Source: Chlorobium sp. (GTDB lineage Bacteria; Bacteroidota; Chlorobiia; Chlorobiales; Chlorobiaceae). Taken from it: DNA of 64,000 bases. Of the stretch, positions 7,548 to 15,895 are shown in pieces. The stretch is from positions 1 to 64,000 of the forward strand of contig JANQHB010000030.1 in NCBI GenBank assembly GCA_028277225.1, given 5' to 3'. How positions within the stretch are numbered: the stretch's first letter is position 1; every line of letters begins with the position of its first letter. Under the pieces are notes generated by a model. That model was not told the DNA's origin and searched no databases. It saw only the letters and a list, made by a program, of their open reading frames with translations. The translations under genes were made by a program, and so were the position numbers.

Positions 7548-8414
7548 TTACTCACCCAACTGATATCTGAGGAAACTCTTTATTGTCGTTTGCAGATCAT
7601 GCTGCTTCCTGAAATCACTCAGTACATCCTCTACCTTGGTATTGCTGTCCTTGATAAACGCCTGCTCAAGGAGCACCACTTCCTGGTAGTATTTTTCCAG
7701 ACGGCCGACAACGATCTTGTCGACAAACTTTTCGGGTTTTCCCTGGCTCAGCGCCTGCTGTCGAAAGATTTCCTTTTCTTTTTCGATGTATTCAACAGGT
7801 ACATCACCTCGCTCAACAACAATCGGCGACGCTGCAGCAACCTGCATTGCGATATCCTTTGCAAGAAGAACTGCTTCCGGAGCGTTCTGGCCGGTCATTT
7901 CAACCATCGTGGCAAGTTTGGAGCCCGGATGGACATATCCCGCAACAAGCCCGCCGTCCGCTTTGATATATCCCAACCGCTTCAGTTCGATTTTCTCTCC
8001 GAGTTTTCCTGTCATGGTTTTTATCGCATCTTCTACAGCTTCGTCGGCATAATCGCTTCCAAGTTTGACAGACATCATGGCGGCTGCAGAATCAACAGCC
8101 TGCCCGAGCGCAGTCTGAGCAATAGCTGCGGCAAAAGCGGTAAAATCATCCCCCCGTGCAACGAAATCGGTCTCACAGTTCAGTTCGAGAATAACACCCT
8201 CATCGGCTGTATCGTTGACGTTAACAACGATAACACCTTCGCCGGCTTCGCGCTCGGCACGTTTTGCTGCAAGTGCCGCACCTTTTTTACGAAGATATTC
8301 CATGGCTTTCTGCATATCACCGCCGGTCTCTTCCAGGGCTTTTTTGCAGTCCATCATGCCTACACCGGTTGTATCCCGCAACTGCTTGACAGTTTTTGCA
8401 GATATCTGACTCAT
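7548..8414 (-). CDS. tsf: Translation elongation factor Ts
   Basis: Guanine-nucleotide exchange factor for EF-Tu. The 288-residue protein begins with the N-terminal UBA-like module and the signature VKQLRDTTGVGMMDCKKAL, followed by the core segment ELNCETDFVAR. The length is typical. It lies 35 bp downstream of rpsB on the same strand, the usual bacterial pairing, and is followed by its own terminator. Confidence 0.98.
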   Translation of the reverse strand: MSQISAKTVKQLRDTTGVGMMDCKKALEETGGDMQKAMEYLRKKGAALAAKRAEREAGEGVIVVNVNDTADEGVILELNCETDFVARGDDFTAFAAAIAQTALGQAVDSAAAMMSVKLGSDYADEAVEDAIKTMTGKLGEKIELKRLGYIKADGGLVAGYVHPGSKLATMVEMTGQNAPEAVLLAKDIAMQVAAASPIVVERGDVPVEYIEKEKEIFRQQALSQGKPEKFVDKIVVGRLEKYYQEVVLLEQAFIKDSNTKVEDVLSDFRKQHDLQTTIKSFLRYQLGE

Positions 8415-8449
8415 GACGCTTGTAAATGGTTTAAATGAATAAGTACTGG

Positions 8450-9232
8450 TTACTCCTGAACATCCTCTGATGAAGCTTCGTTGGCTTCCGCTTCAGCAGC
8501 CTCTTCGGCCTCGGCCATGGCTTCTTCCTCTTCAGACCGCTGTCTTGCGTTCATGATCGCGTCAGCCACCCCTTTTACCATAAGCTCGATGGAACGAATG
8601 GCATCATCGTTTGCGGGAATAACGAAATCGACTTCCTCCGGATCGCAATTGGTATCGACAAGTGCAAAGATCGGAATGCCGAGGGATCGGGCTTCCCTGA
8701 CGGCGATGTGCTCTTTTTTGATATCCACGACAAAAAGTGCTGCCGGCAGCCTGGTCATCTCGGCGATGCCGCCAAGTATCCTCACCAGCTTTTCTTTTTC
8801 GCGCATCAGCATCAGACGCTCTTTCTTGGTAATCATATCGAAGGTGCCGTCTGTCTCCATCCTGTCGATGGCATTCATCCTGCGGATGCTCTGGCGGATG
8901 GTCGAGAAATTGGTGAGCATGCCGCCAAGCCAGCGCTCTGAAACGAAAGGCATACCTGCCCGTTCGGCTTCTCCGGCAATAATCGATTTGGCCTGTTTTT
9001 TCGTCCCGACAAACATGATCTCTTTTCCGGTCATGGCGATCGCCTCGATGGCCCTCATTGCCTCTTCAGCCATAACAAGAGTTTTCTTGAGATCGATGAT
9101 GTGCACGCCGTTCTTTTCCATGAAAATATACGGCTTCATCTTGGGGCACCAGCGACGTGCAAGGTGACCGAAATGGACACCGGACCGAAGCATGTCTTCG
9201 AGCTGGAATCGTGATGCTGATTGTGTCTGCAT
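8450..9232 (-). CDS. rpsB: 30S ribosomal protein S2
   Basis: Structural protein of the small ribosomal subunit, 260 residues from the chosen ATG (MQTQSASRFQLEDML). The S2 signatures RSGVHFGHLARRWCPKM and FVDTNCDPEEVDFVIP-like segments are present, with an acidic C-terminal tail rich in Glu and Ala. The frame is open to a GTG at 9292, but that codon sits inside a perfect hairpin and the extra 20 residues do not look like S2, so the shorter start is preferred. Confidence 0.96.
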   Translation of the reverse strand: MQTQSASRFQLEDMLRSGVHFGHLARRWCPKMKPYIFMEKNGVHIIDLKKTLVMAEEAMRAIEAIAMTGKEIMFVGTKKQAKSIIAGEAERAGMPFVSERWLGGMLTNFSTIRQSIRRMNAIDRMETDGTFDMITKKERLMLMREKEKLVRILGGIAEMTRLPAALFVVDIKKEHIAVREARSLGIPIFALVDTNCDPEEVDFVIPANDDAIRSIELMVKGVADAIMNARQRSEEEEAMAEAEEAAEAEANEASSEDVQE

Positions 9233-9276
9233 AGCTTTGTTCAGTTTTACCTCTACCCTGCCTGTATTGTACGGAA

Positions 9277-9296
9277 TCCGGTGCTTGAGCACCGGA
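9277..9296 (-). promoter_or_regulatory. Hairpin in the rpsB leader
   Basis: TCCGGTGCT-TG-AGCACCGGA is a perfect 9-bp inverted repeat, about 45 bases before the rpsB start. On the minus strand no U-run follows, so it is not a standard terminator. It may be a leader structure for rpsB-tsf, for which S2-mediated feedback is known in other bacteria. That role is inference. Confidence 0.45.
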
Positions 9297-9409
9297 CACC
9301 GCCGTACAACGTCCTCCGAACAACCGGATTAGCAGGATATGCGTTGTTATAAAAAATACTGCGGGTTCCTGTCCTGTAACAGACTCTGACCGAAACATTG
9401 TCCCGATCC

Positions 9410-9799
9410 TTAACGTTTCGAGAACTGGAACCTCTTGCGAGCTTTTTTCTGTCCGTATTTTTTCCTCTCGACCATACGGGGATCCCTTGTCATCAACCTG
9501 TCTTTTCGGAACAGCTGTCGATTTTCACTGTCAATCTCGACAAGTGCTCTGGCAACCGCAAGGCTTACCGCTCCGGCCTGACCGCTGGTGCCGCCACCCT
9601 TCACATTGACCTTGATATCATAGTCTTCCTGTTTGCCGCTGAGTAAGAGGGGCTTGAGCGCTTCACTGCGTTTATACTCGTCCCTGAAATACTCTTCAAC
9701 CGGTCGTTTATTGATCGTGATACTGCCTTTTCCCGAAGTAAGAAAAACCCTTGCAACCGATGTTTTTCTGCGGCCTACTGCACTGATAACCTCTTTCAT
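9410..9799 (-). CDS. rpsI: 30S ribosomal protein S9
   Basis: Small-subunit protein of 129 residues. It starts with the S9 signature VGRRKTSVARVFL and ends with the conserved basic tail GQKKARKRFQFSKR that reaches the decoding site. The stop of rplM is 13 bp upstream, giving the conserved L13-S9 pair. Confidence 0.98.
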   Translation of the reverse strand: MKEVISAVGRRKTSVARVFLTSGKGSITINKRPVEEYFRDEYKRSEALKPLLLSGKQEDYDIKVNVKGGGTSGQAGAVSLAVARALVEIDSENRQLFRKDRLMTRDPRMVERKKYGQKKARKRFQFSKR

Positions 9800-9812
9800 G
9801 AACCTTTTTTTA

Positions 9813-10262
9813 TTAGTTAACCTTCATTTCCACAGGACACTGCGCAGCATGCGGATGCTCCGAACCGGCATATACCTTGAGCTTCTTGAAAAGGGCTCTT
9901 CCGAGATTGTTATGAGGCAGCATGCCCCACACAGCTTTTTCCACCACTTTTTCGGGGTTTTTCCTGAGGAGATCCTTTATGCTCTCGATCTTCTCGCCGC
10001 CCGGATAGTTTGAATGAGAAAAATAGGTTTTCTGATCAACCTTCTTACCGCTCAGCCCGACTTTTCCGGCATTGGTCACAATAACGAAATCGCCTGTATC
10101 GACATGCGGAGTGAACTGCGGCTTGTGCTTGCCACGCAGTACTTTTGCTATTTCACTTGCCAGACGGCCAAGCACCTTTCCCTCGGCATCAACGACATAC
10201 CATTTCCGCTCGATTTCTCCGGGCTTTGCCGAATATGTCTTGAAACTAATCGTCTTACTCAT
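9813..10262 (-). CDS. rplM: 50S ribosomal protein L13
   Basis: Large-subunit protein of 149 residues with typical segments RKWYVVDAEGKVLGRLAS and the C-terminal WGMLPHNNLGRALFKKLKVY. It is the first gene of the rplM-rpsI-rpsB-tsf(-pyrH) cluster and is divergent from der. Confidence 0.98.
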   Translation of the reverse strand: MSKTISFKTYSAKPGEIERKWYVVDAEGKVLGRLASEIAKVLRGKHKPQFTPHVDTGDFVIVTNAGKVGLSGKKVDQKTYFSHSNYPGGEKIESIKDLLRKNPEKVVEKAVWGMLPHNNLGRALFKKLKVYAGSEHPHAAQCPVEMKVN

Positions 10263-10334
10263 CCTCGAAGATTGTTTATCATTTCCAAAAAATCGTGTCA
10301 GGCAATGTAAATCATTTCAAATAATTCTACAAAC

Positions 10335-10366
10335 ATTATACCTTGCTAATCCAGCCGGCTGTCTTC
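10335..10366 (-). promoter_or_regulatory. Putative rplM promoter
   Basis: On the minus strand a perfect TATAAT (10335-10340) lies about 70 bases before the rplM start, in the rplM/der divergent gap. An AAGACA-like -35 about 19 bases further upstream is poor, so the call rests mainly on the -10 box. Confidence 0.3.
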
Positions 10367-10444
10367 GGGCAAAAACCGGTATCAGAACAGTGTATCGAAC
10401 GATCACAGAGAAACACCCTGGCTTTGAAGCAATTGCGATAAGAG

Positions 10445-11755
10445 ATGAAACCACTAGTAGCCCTTGTCGGCCGTCCAAATGTCGGCAAATCAACCCTTTT
10501 CAACAGAATCACGCGAAGCAAAAGCGCCATTACCGACCCTGCACCCGGCGTGACCAGGGACCGTCATATCGCTCCTGCAGACTGGCTGGGCCGTCATTTC
10601 ATGGTTATGGACACAGGCGGGTTCTGTCATGACAAGGACTCCATCAGCACCGCAATGCTCGAACAGACTCTTACTGCCATAAAGGAAGCCGATGTCATCT
10701 TCTTCATGGTTGATGTCCGTTCCGGACTTGCCTATCTTGACCTCGACCTGAGCAGAATGCTGAAAAAAAACTTTCCGGAAAAACCGGTCTACCTTGTGGT
10801 CAACAAGGTTGAGACCCGGCAGCTTACCTTTGAGGCGGAAGAGTTCCGTAAAACCGGATTCAGCGATCCCTGGCTCATATCCGCCCGGGAAGGAACCGGC
10901 GTTGCCGACCTGCTTGACGAAGTCGTGGCATCTTTTCCCGAGCAGGATGAAACTGAAAAGGAGGACGGCACAACCAGACTTGCAATCATCGGCCGCCCGA
11001 ATGTGGGCAAATCCAGCTTCGTCAACGCTCTTCTCGGAACCGACCGCCACATCGTATCAGACATACCCGGTACGACAAGGGATGCCATCGACAGCCGGTT
11101 CAAACGCAACGGCAGGGATTTTCTCCTGATCGACACTGCCGGCCTGCGCAAACGCACCCGGATCGACAAAGGAGTAGAGTTTTACAGTTCGCTGCGCACG
11201 GAAAAGTCCATAGAACGCTGTGACGCAGCTCTGCTGCTGATCGATGCCACACAGGGACTTGAAAAACAGGACATAAAAATTGTGCAGATGGCCGTGGAGA
11301 AAAAGAAAGGCCTGCTGATACTTGTCAACAAATGGGATCTTGTCGAAAAAGATTCGAAAACAAGCAAACAGTACAGCGACGGAATCTACGACCAGATCGG
11401 CAACCTTTCCTGGATACCGGTTCATTTTATATCGGCACTCACCAGAAAAAATCTCTACAGAGCGATCGATACGGCATATGATATTTCATGTAACCGTCGG
11501 AAGACCATAAGCACCAGCGAGCTCAACAGGTTTCTGCAGAATGTCCTTCAGCATACACCGCCCTCGTCAAAATCAGGAAGAGAGCTGAAATTGAAGTATA
11601 TAACCCAGATCGGCGCCCCATACCCGCTCTTTGCACTTTTCTGCAACAATCCTGAGCTTGTCCTCAGCAATTACAAGCGTTTTCTCGAAAAAAGACTCCG
11701 GCAGACCTTTGATTTTACCGGTGTTCCTGTTGTCATGCGATACCGTCAGAAATAA
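10445..11755 (+). CDS. der: Ribosome-associated GTPase Der (EngA)
   Basis: Essential tandem GTPase of 50S subunit assembly, 436 residues. Two complete G domains are visible: GRPNVGKS at 8-15 with DTGGF and NKVE, and a second GRPNVGKSSF near residue 182 with DTAGLRKR and NKWD. A C-terminal KH-like domain follows. The mrp gene starts 82 bp downstream on the same strand. Confidence 0.98.
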   Translation: MKPLVALVGRPNVGKSTLFNRITRSKSAITDPAPGVTRDRHIAPADWLGRHFMVMDTGGFCHDKDSISTAMLEQTLTAIKEADVIFFMVDVRSGLAYLDLDLSRMLKKNFPEKPVYLVVNKVETRQLTFEAEEFRKTGFSDPWLISAREGTGVADLLDEVVASFPEQDETEKEDGTTRLAIIGRPNVGKSSFVNALLGTDRHIVSDIPGTTRDAIDSRFKRNGRDFLLIDTAGLRKRTRIDKGVEFYSSLRTEKSIERCDAALLLIDATQGLEKQDIKIVQMAVEKKKGLLILVNKWDLVEKDSKTSKQYSDGIYDQIGNLSWIPVHFISALTRKNLYRAIDTAYDISCNRRKTISTSELNRFLQNVLQHTPPSSKSGRELKLKYITQIGAPYPLFALFCNNPELVLSNYKRFLEKRLRQTFDFTGVPVVMRYRQK

Positions 11756-11837
11756 CACCTTTTCCGAATCATCCTCTAAAACCATACTTTCACAAGAGAT
11801 CGTCATACCTGAACAAGACACAAAACAACACATCACT

Positions 11838-12923
11838 ATGCCGGCAATAACCGAACAGCAGATTCTCAAGGCTCTTGAAAACGTCATGGATCCCGATCTG
11901 AACCGGGATCTGGTCTCCCTGAACATGATCAAGGATGTCACCATCGACAACGACAACAATATATCTTTCAGCATCGAGCTTACCACGCCCGCCTGTCCGA
12001 TGAAGGAGCATTTCAGAGAAGCCTGCACAGCCGCCATTCAGAGCAGCATCCCGGAGGCAGGAGAGATAACAATCGACTTTCCGGCCAAAGTCACCTCCGC
12101 GCACAGCTGCAGCCATCACGGCGAACACGACAATCCCCTTCCCGAAGCAAGTAACATAATCGCTGTCGCCTCGGGTAAAGGCGGTGTCGGCAAATCGACT
12201 GTCGCGGTCAATCTTGCCATAGGTCTTGCGAAGACAGGGGCGAAGGTTGGTCTTATCGATGCCGATCTTTACGGTCCGAGTATACCGACCATGTTCGGAC
12301 TTGAAAACAGTCGGCCGGAAATGGTCGACAAAAAAATCGTCCCTCTCGAAAAGCACGGTGTGAAACTGATGTCGATAGGATTTCTCATAGAGAGCGACAA
12401 CCCTGTCATCTGGAGGGGCCCAATGGCCTCATCTGCAATCAAACAGTTTATCAGCGAAGTCACCTGGGGAAAACTGGACTATCTGGTCTTCGACCTGCCC
12501 CCGGGAACAGGCGACATTCAGCTCACCCTCGTGCAGACGCTTCCCCTCAGCGGCGCAGTCATCGTCACAACACCCCAGGATGTAGCTCTCGCGGATGTTG
12601 CAAAAGCAGTGACCATGTTCAGAAAAGTCAACGTTCCGCTTCTGGGACTGATAGAAAATATGAGCTACTACCTGCTCCCTGACGGTTCAAGGGATTACAT
12701 CTTCGGCAAGGGTGGCGGCGAAAAGTTCGCCAAGGCTCAGAACATACCGCTGCTCGGCTCCATACCGATCGGAGGCATCATCAGAGAGGGCGGCGACAAC
12801 GGTGCGCCGGTCATCATAGAACATCCCGAAAGCGAACCCGCGCAAGCAATGAACAAGGCAGCCGCCGAGGTCGCCCGGCAAATATCCATACAGAACGCCG
12901 CAGCGTGCGGATGCGGGAATTGA
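11838..12923 (+). CDS. mrp: Mrp/ApbC iron-sulfur carrier ATPase
   Basis: P-loop ATPase that carries Fe-S clusters to target proteins, 361 residues. An N-terminal MIP18/DUF59 domain (about 5-85, with the conserved Cys in TPACPM) is followed by the P-loop GKGGVGKS (113-120) and a ParA-like core with DLPPGTGD. The C-terminus carries a CGCG pair (C357, C359). The frame is open from 11631 but overlaps the 3' part of der there; the ATG at MPAITEQQIL matches the family start. A NifU-like scaffold is encoded nearby on the other strand. Confidence 0.95.
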   Translation: MPAITEQQILKALENVMDPDLNRDLVSLNMIKDVTIDNDNNISFSIELTTPACPMKEHFREACTAAIQSSIPEAGEITIDFPAKVTSAHSCSHHGEHDNPLPEASNIIAVASGKGGVGKSTVAVNLAIGLAKTGAKVGLIDADLYGPSIPTMFGLENSRPEMVDKKIVPLEKHGVKLMSIGFLIESDNPVIWRGPMASSAIKQFISEVTWGKLDYLVFDLPPGTGDIQLTLVQTLPLSGAVIVTTPQDVALADVAKAVTMFRKVNVPLLGLIENMSYYLLPDGSRDYIFGKGGGEKFAKAQNIPLLGSIPIGGIIREGGDNGAPVIIEHPESEPAQAMNKAAAEVARQISIQNAAACGCGN

Positions 12924-13106
12924 TTTCCAGGAGTAAGGAGAAGAATCGTGATTCGTGAATGGTGGGTGAGGTCATTGATGGCCGATGTACTTATGGGACC
13001 TATAGGTCCTATAGGACTTATAGGACCTATATAATGCCTTCCAATGTATCCGCCGCAACACCTCAACAAATCAACAGCTATCTTCCCATTCACGATTTAC
13101 CATTCA
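12924..13106. repeat. Composite repeat island 4
   Basis: Starts right after the mrp stop with CAGGAGTAAGGAG and GAATCGTGATTCGTGAATGG heptad-like words. Then come GTCATTGATGGCCGATGTAC, a nonamer array (CCTATAGGT/A units, 12990-13033), and the reverse of the CGGATACATTGGAAGGCATT and TTGATTTGTTGAGGTGTTGC words, ending in CATTCACGATTTACCATTCACG. The order is the reverse of island 3. No gene is seen. Confidence 0.88.
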
Positions 13107-13108
13107 CG

Positions 13109-13138
13109 AAAAAAAAGGCCGCCTTTCCGGGGCAGCCT
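13109..13138 (-). terminator. Intrinsic terminator after the NifU-like gene
   Basis: On the minus strand AGGCTGCC-CCGGAAA-GGCGGCCT forms an 8-bp stem followed directly by a run of U residues. It lies about 33 bases past the stop of the NifU-like gene. Confidence 0.82.
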
Positions 13139-13170
13139 GTTTTGGTTTTCTTTCGTCTCCCTGTCCGTGA

Positions 13171-13452
13171 TCAGACCGATTCCACTCTCGCCACTTCAGG
13201 TATCGCTCTTTTGACAGCCTGTTCGACACCTGCGCGGAGGGTCAGCGTGCTCATCGGACAGGAACCGCAAGCGCCCAGAAGCTTGACGTCGACCACCATA
13301 TCTTTTGTTATCCCGACAAGCTGGCAGTCTCCACCATCGGCCTGGAGATATGGACGTACTTCTTCTAGTGCCTTTATGACCCTGTCATAAAGCGGATCCG
13401 TATCAGGAAGGTAATCTTTCGTGGTATTCATGTTCTGAGTATTTATATGCAA
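13171..13452 (-). CDS. NifU C-terminal-domain Fe-S scaffold (NfuA-like)
   Basis: A 93-residue single-domain protein matching the NifU C-terminal domain. It contains VRPYLQADGGDCQLVG and the cluster-binding motif GACGSCPMS (C62, C65). It probably receives and hands on [4Fe-4S] clusters, fitting the mrp gene just across the repeat island. A second ATG at residue 8 (13431) is an equally possible start; no ribosome site distinguishes them. Confidence 0.93.
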   Translation of the reverse strand: MHINTQNMNTTKDYLPDTDPLYDRVIKALEEVRPYLQADGGDCQLVGITKDMVVDVKLLGACGSCPMSTLTLRAGVEQAVKRAIPEVARVESV

Positions 13453-13518
13453 AAAATCCGCGGAAAGATGCCGCTTGACCTAATATGACCTGTCAGGGAG
13501 AAAAAACAAAATTGTTTT

Positions 13519-13555
13519 ACCTGAATTGAGCGATTGCTGCAACCCTCAATCCAGG
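13519..13555. repeat. 37-bp palindromic mini-derivative of the intergenic element family
   Basis: ACCTGAATTGAGCG at one end and CCTCAATCCAGGT at the other form an imperfect inverted repeat matching the termini of the miniature elements at 18213, 27296, 38530 and 55068. It contains the ftsK stop codon. No clear target duplication is visible. With the U-rich stretch beyond it on the minus strand it may also end ftsK transcription. Confidence 0.55.
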
Positions 13556-15852
13556 TTTCTCAGGAGCAGATCAAGAGAGTCATGATTATCGATCAGAACG
13601 CTCCGGGCTTTGCTTCCGTCAGCAGGACCGACGATACCTGCTGCTTCGAGCTGATCCATGATCCGTGCAGCTCTGCTGAAACCCAGCTTGAGGCGTCTCT
13701 GCAGCAATGATACGCTGCCCTGCTGATGCATGACCACCAGGTGAGCTGCATCGGCGAACATCGAATCCCTTCCCTCTTTATCCTGAATTCCACCGTTTTG
13801 TGCTCCCCCGCCTTTTTCCCGTATATCCGGTTTGGGAAGAAGATAGAAACTCTTCAATCCATCCTGCCGTCCTATAAACGATGTGATCGATTCCACTTCC
13901 GTTGAGGAAACATACGGGCACTGTATCCTTTCAGGCTTGGGCTGGGAAGCAGGCTGGTAGAGCATGTCGCCGTTTCCAAGAAGCTGTTCGGCGCCCGATC
14001 CGTCAAGAATGGTTCTGGAATCCACCTTGCTTGCAACCTGAAAGGCGATCCGTGCAGGAAAATTCGCCTTGATGATACCGGTAATGACATCGACCGAGGG
14101 GCGCTGTGTCGCAACAATCAGATGAATTCCGACCGCCCTTGCAAGCTGCGCCAGCCGGGTGATAGGCTCTTCAACATCCCTTCCTGCCGTAATCATGAGA
14201 TCGGCCAGCTCATCGACAACCACGACAAGATACGGCAGTGTCTCCTCCGGGGGACGTTTGTTGAAATCCTGGATGTTACGGACTCCCGCCTGTTTAAGCT
14301 GTTCATACCGCTCTTCCATCTCCTTTTCAACCGACTTCAAAGCATAGACAGCTTTATCGGGATCAGTGATAATCTGTTCGTCGAGACCGTCGAACTTTAC
14401 GAGAAAATGGTTTTTAAGATTCTGGTAATGCAGAAGCTCGACGCGTTTTGGGTCGATAAGGACGAACTTCACCTTATCAGGGTTGCATGTATAGAGCAGG
14501 CTCGTCAGCATGACATTGATCCCTACCGACTTTCCCGATCCTGTAGCCCCTGCGATCAAAAGATGAGGCATTGTCGAAAGATCGTCAAGATAGACCTCGT
14601 TGGCTATGGTTTTACCCAGGACAACAGGCAGGGTCATCCTGTTGTTCTTGAACTTCTCTACCTGCAGTACCGACCGCATCCAGACAGTCCTGGGTTTTCC
14701 ATGCGGAATCTCCACACCCACAGCATTTTTTCCGGGAATAGGAGCAATAATCCTTATGCCCCTGGCCGCCATGGCCATGGCCAGATCGTTTTCCAGCGAT
14801 GTCACCCTGCTGACCTTGACATGCGGAGCAAGTTCCAGTTCGAAAAGGGTGACCCTCGGACCGACTGTCGCCGATACCCGGACCACATCGATATTGTAAA
14901 TCCTGAGTTTATCGAGCAAGCGGTTTTTGCTGTCTTCAAGAAGCCGCTCATCGATATAGTCGTCGTCTTCCCGCTTGCGCCGGAGAAGATCGATTGAAGG
15001 AAATCGATAGGCTACCCTGTCTTTTGTCTTAACCCTGAGTTTCCGTTTATCCAGGTCGGCCTCTTTCTCATGCACACCTTCCCTGATGGTTATTTCCGGC
15101 TCATCCTCGGATAAACCGGCAGGATAAGCGTCATCGTCATACCGTTCATCAGTATTGTCTGAATCGCTATCGCTCTCTGCTTCTTCGGGAAAAGGCAAGC
15201 CCGGCTGGTCTGCTTCTTCATCAAATCCAGCATGCCGCACTGTTTTCGACTGATCGAAAAATGACAACGTCTTTGCAAAAAAAGAGCTCACCGCAGCCCA
15301 GACACGTCGCAGTCGTTCAACCGGATCGCTGACAAGAATCCTCAGTGCAAAAAGACTTGCAGCTGTCCCGACAAAAACAAGCAGTATCCATGCCCCGGTA
15401 TAACCGATGAAAGTCGAAAAAAAAGATGCGAGCATTCTTCCGACGGCACCGGACATTGCATCGCCGAACGATGTCGATGTCAAACCGAACAGCGCGGCAA
15501 TATCGAGGGCTATGATAACCGAATACAGTGTAAAAAGCAGCGGCGCCTTGAGGCTTCTGTCACGTATGAGCGACAAGCCCCAATAGAAAACAGCAAAACC
15601 CGGAATAATGGAGACGTAGCCAAGAAATGACCGGATGAAAAGCTCCGCCAGTCGTGCACCCGCTATTCCAAAAGGATTGTGCAGCTTTTCAACAGCCTCC
15701 ATCGCCTTGCGGCCGAAAAACTCGTACCATTGCAATCCGACAAGCGCCGACGTATCCGCATGATGGTAAAACAGAAGGCTGCCGACATAGAAAAAGGCAA
15801 TGATTACGAGCAGAATTCCGCTTATTTCTTTTTTCAGTTTATCCCCGTTCAT
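13546..15852 (-). CDS. ftsK: DNA translocase FtsK
   Basis: Septal DNA pump for chromosome segregation, 768 residues. About four N-terminal membrane segments span residues 10-180 (for example GILLVIIAFFYVGSLLFY and GYTGAWILLVFVGTAASLF). An acidic linker (about 210-260) follows, then the motor domain with Walker A GATGSGKS (near 437) and Walker B VVVVDELADL (near 545). The C-terminal gamma winged-helix domain runs RRLKLGFSRAARIMDQLEAAGIVG. The last codons and the TGA lie inside a short palindromic repeat. It is much shorter than E. coli FtsK, as is usual outside the enterics. Confidence 0.97.
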   Translation of the reverse strand: MNGDKLKKEISGILLVIIAFFYVGSLLFYHHADTSALVGLQWYEFFGRKAMEAVEKLHNPFGIAGARLAELFIRSFLGYVSIIPGFAVFYWGLSLIRDRSLKAPLLFTLYSVIIALDIAALFGLTSTSFGDAMSGAVGRMLASFFSTFIGYTGAWILLVFVGTAASLFALRILVSDPVERLRRVWAAVSSFFAKTLSFFDQSKTVRHAGFDEEADQPGLPFPEEAESDSDSDNTDERYDDDAYPAGLSEDEPEITIREGVHEKEADLDKRKLRVKTKDRVAYRFPSIDLLRRKREDDDYIDERLLEDSKNRLLDKLRIYNIDVVRVSATVGPRVTLFELELAPHVKVSRVTSLENDLAMAMAARGIRIIAPIPGKNAVGVEIPHGKPRTVWMRSVLQVEKFKNNRMTLPVVLGKTIANEVYLDDLSTMPHLLIAGATGSGKSVGINVMLTSLLYTCNPDKVKFVLIDPKRVELLHYQNLKNHFLVKFDGLDEQIITDPDKAVYALKSVEKEMEERYEQLKQAGVRNIQDFNKRPPEETLPYLVVVVDELADLMITAGRDVEEPITRLAQLARAVGIHLIVATQRPSVDVITGIIKANFPARIAFQVASKVDSRTILDGSGAEQLLGNGDMLYQPASQPKPERIQCPYVSSTEVESITSFIGRQDGLKSFYLLPKPDIREKGGGAQNGGIQDKEGRDSMFADAAHLVVMHQQGSVSLLQRRLKLGFSRAARIMDQLEAAGIVGPADGSKARSVLIDNHDSLDLLLRNLD

Positions 15853-15895
15853 GCAGCATTGTGTTCAGGATCAATCGTTTCATACCACTGTTCAT

